NCBI GenBank assembly: GCA_016763875.1
Contig: JAESSZ010000433.1
Span: 1 to 12,540, forward strand
From: Nannocystaceae bacterium
Lineage (GTDB): Bacteria > Myxococcota_A > Polyangia > Nannocystales > Nannocystaceae
DNA length: 12,540 nt
Reading direction: 5' to 3'
Shown here in pieces: positions 10,840 to 12,540 of the stretch. The notes under the pieces were generated by a model. That model was given only the letters and a program-made list of their open reading frames with translations, ran no database searches and was not told the origin of the DNA. The position numbers and the translations under genes were made by a program. The stretch's first letter is position 1, and every line of letters starts with the position of its first letter.

Positions 10840-12540
10840 TGCAGCTGGGATTGACGAAGTCTTCGGGCAATCGCGGCAGCAGCTTGTAGCGGGTGAACGA
10901 GAACCCGCCCATGCCAATGATCGCGTCGAATGTGGTTCCGTCGGGGCACAGATTGTCGAGGTCGGCGAAGTTCAGGTCGTCGATCCGCAGGCCATCGTCG
11001 ATCTCAAACTCGTCGAAGTCGCCGTCGCCGTCGGGGTTCATCGCGGCGATGGTGACGTTGTCGACCTGCATCAGCACCGACTCGAACGCCTCACCTGAAG
11101 CACCACCGTCGGCGATCTCGCTAGGCATCACGACCATCGGCACCAGCGGCAGACCGCCACCAACCTCGGTAATCGAGAACGTCGAGCTGGTGAGTTCAGT
11201 TGTGTCGAAGAACTCCTCGTAGGTACCCGACACTCGGACGATGTCGCCCAACGCGGCTTCGTCGGCGTTGTTTCCAACGAACACAAACAGCGCCGAGAAC
11301 TCACCACCAGCGGGGTCTTGAACGTAGAAGCCAGTGTTGTCGTCACGGTGGCCAGTGACAATGACGCCTTCGAGCTGCACCGAGGCACCCACGTCGGGAT
11401 GCTCGGGATGGCTCGGGTCACGCACCGCCTGAATAGTGGTGACGCACGCTTGCGGGCCAGGGTTGGCGGCCGGACACGTGTCGCAGACATCACCATGGCC
11501 GTCGTTGTCGCCGTCGGCCTGGTCTGCGTTGTCGTGGTCTGGGCAGTTGTCCAAGCCGTTGGGCATGCCGTCACCATCGAGATCTGCGACCGGATACGGC
11601 GCGCAGTCGTTGTTCGGGGTCAGAGGACACGTGTCACACGCGTCGCCGTAGCCATCTTGGTCCACATCGCTCTGCCCCATGTCCAGAGGTCGAACCGGGT
11701 TGAACACGGCCGGGCAGTTGTCGCTTTCGTCGTCAATGCCATCGCCGTCCGCATCACCGTCGACGATGCCCGCGTACTCTCCGGGACGCGAAGGCGCGCA
11801 GGTCGGTTCATTGTCGGGGACGCCACAGAAGAACAACGGATAGCTGCTTTCGATAGCAGCGCGAGTCGAGGCCAGGGTCTCGCCAGTGTCGGCCTCGACG
11901 CACGCGAGTTTGTCGGTGCCGCACACGTCCAACGCCTCGCAGCCCGGCCGTAGCGCCTCGACAAGCGCAGCGTCACCGAACAGCGGCTCGCCTGCGCGCA
12001 TCACCAACACCGTGTCGGCTTCGACTCCGGCGATGATCGCCCGATGGTCTTGCTTGTCTGCGCCCGTACGAAACACCGCGATGTCCGCGAGGTAACCGGG
12101 CTTGAGTAGCCCGATGCCGTCCTCGACCCCAGTCGCGAACGCGGCGTGGGTGGTCACCATTTTCCACAGCTCAAAATCGTTGAAATGGCCGCCGAAGAAC
12201 TCGCTGTTCAGCGAGTCGGCGCAGGCCAGCTCGCGGAACATGTTCATTGAGCCAGACGGGACCCAGTCTGTGCCCAACGCGATCGGGACCGACAAGTGGT
12301 CGTAGACGGTCACCGGAGCCGTGTTGCCGTACAGCACGATGTTGGAACGCGGCGACCAAACCAAGAGCGAGTCCGCCTCGCGCATCTGGTCGACCTCGGT
12401 CGGCGTGAGACCGATACCGTGGATGACGGCAGTCTGAGGTTGGATGAGGTCGAACTCACCGGCCGAACAAATGAACTCGTTTTGGGCACTGGCCCCAATG
12501 CCTTCGGCGATGTGGGGGAGGTAGCTGTCGAGCCCCTCGA
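10829..12540 (-). CDS. Amidohydrolase fused to TSP3 repeats and an OB-fold-like domain (5' end missing)
   Basis: The frame is open to the window end, so the N-terminus is missing and about 569 residues are visible. The ATG at 12385 is internal. The first ~200 residues are the C-terminal half of an amidohydrolase of the COG0402 deaminase/chlorohydrolase type: LPHIAEG (HxAE motif), AVIHGIGL, LVWSPRSN, ALGTDWVPSGS (metal-binding Asp) and LKPGYLADIAVF. Next are thrombospondin type 3 calcium-binding repeats (DGDADGDGIDD, DQDGYGDACDTCP, DNDGHGDVCDTCP; about 11455-11770). The last ~200 residues resemble the OB-fold region of secreted nucleases (LEGVIVTG, GFYVQDP, VRVSGTYEEF). TSP3 repeats and many Cys imply export to the envelope or outside. 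The catalytic N-terminal half cannot be checked, and the substrate is unknown. Confidence 0.85.
   Translation of the reverse strand, partial: EGLDSYLPHIAEGIGASAQNEFICSAGEFDLIQPQTAVIHGIGLTPTEVDQMREADSLLVWSPRSNIVLYGNTAPVTVYDHLSVPIALGTDWVPSGSMNMFRELACADSLNSEFFGGHFNDFELWKMVTTHAAFATGVEDGIGLLKPGYLADIAVFRTGADKQDHRAIIAGVEADTVLVMRAGEPLFGDAALVEALRPGCEALDVCGTDKLACVEADTGETLASTRAAIESSYPLFFCGVPDNEPTCAPSRPGEYAGIVDGDADGDGIDDESDNCPAVFNPVRPLDMGQSDVDQDGYGDACDTCPLTPNNDCAPYPVADLDGDGMPNGLDNCPDHDNADQADGDNDGHGDVCDTCPAANPGPQACVTTIQAVRDPSHPEHPDVGASVQLEGVIVTGHRDDNTGFYVQDPAGGEFSALFVFVGNNADEAALGDIVRVSGTYEEFFDTTELTSSTFSITEVGGGLPLVPMVVMPSEIADGGASGEAFESVLMQVDNVTIAAMNPDGDGDFDEFEIDDGLRIDDLNFADLDNLCPDGTTFDAIIGMGGFSFTRYKLLPRLPEDFVNPSCTPY

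Noticed and set aside
1..12540. Mobile element, phage or genomic island
   Set aside because: No transposase, integrase, phage gene or tRNA-attached direct repeat is seen, and the coding genes look alike in composition.

Overview
The window is GC-rich, densely coding bacterial DNA with frequent GTG starts. The gene content points to Myxococcota, probably a sterol-making marine or soil lineage of the Nannocystineae type: an FHA-TPR signalling protein, paralogous PilT-type motors, a secreted enzyme with thrombospondin type 3 repeats, a myxobacterial-looking lipoprotein, a eukaryote-like steroid 5-alpha-reductase and an acyl-CoA desaturase. This placement is inferred from gene content only. There is no rRNA or tRNA, and I see no insertion sequence, phage gene or CRISPR array.

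Left part (1-4316): the tail of an unidentified gene is followed by two tandem PilT-family ATPases that overlap by one base. The first has a long disordered N-terminus and altered catalytic boxes. The second keeps the key residues. Convergent to them is an FHA-TPR protein on the minus strand, and divergent from that is a Mini-ribonuclease III on the plus strand.

Middle part (4353-7170) looks like a membrane and lipid locus. A tri-histidine fatty acyl desaturase (minus) diverges from a six-helix voltage-gated potassium channel that ends in a zinc ribbon. The channel is followed 15 bases later by a steroid 5-alpha-reductase, so those two are probably one operon. A perfect 10-bp inverted repeat sits between the divergent genes.

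Right part (7241-12540): a SUKH/SMI1-like protein and a secreted lipoprotein with two C-terminal Cys-rich repeats (both minus), then a second voltage-gated potassium channel (plus) with a dyad over its promoter. Next comes about 525 bases without a convincing gene but rich in hairpins, palindromes and a 14-bp tandem repeat. After it lie a Nudix hydrolase (minus) and a large secreted amidohydrolase fused to calcium-binding TSP3 repeats and an OB-fold-like region (minus, cut by the window end).

The most distinctive items are the degenerate/intact PilT pair, the zinc-ribbon potassium channel co-directional with a steroid reductase, the structured intergenic region at 9731-10255, and the amidohydrolase-TSP3-OB fusion.
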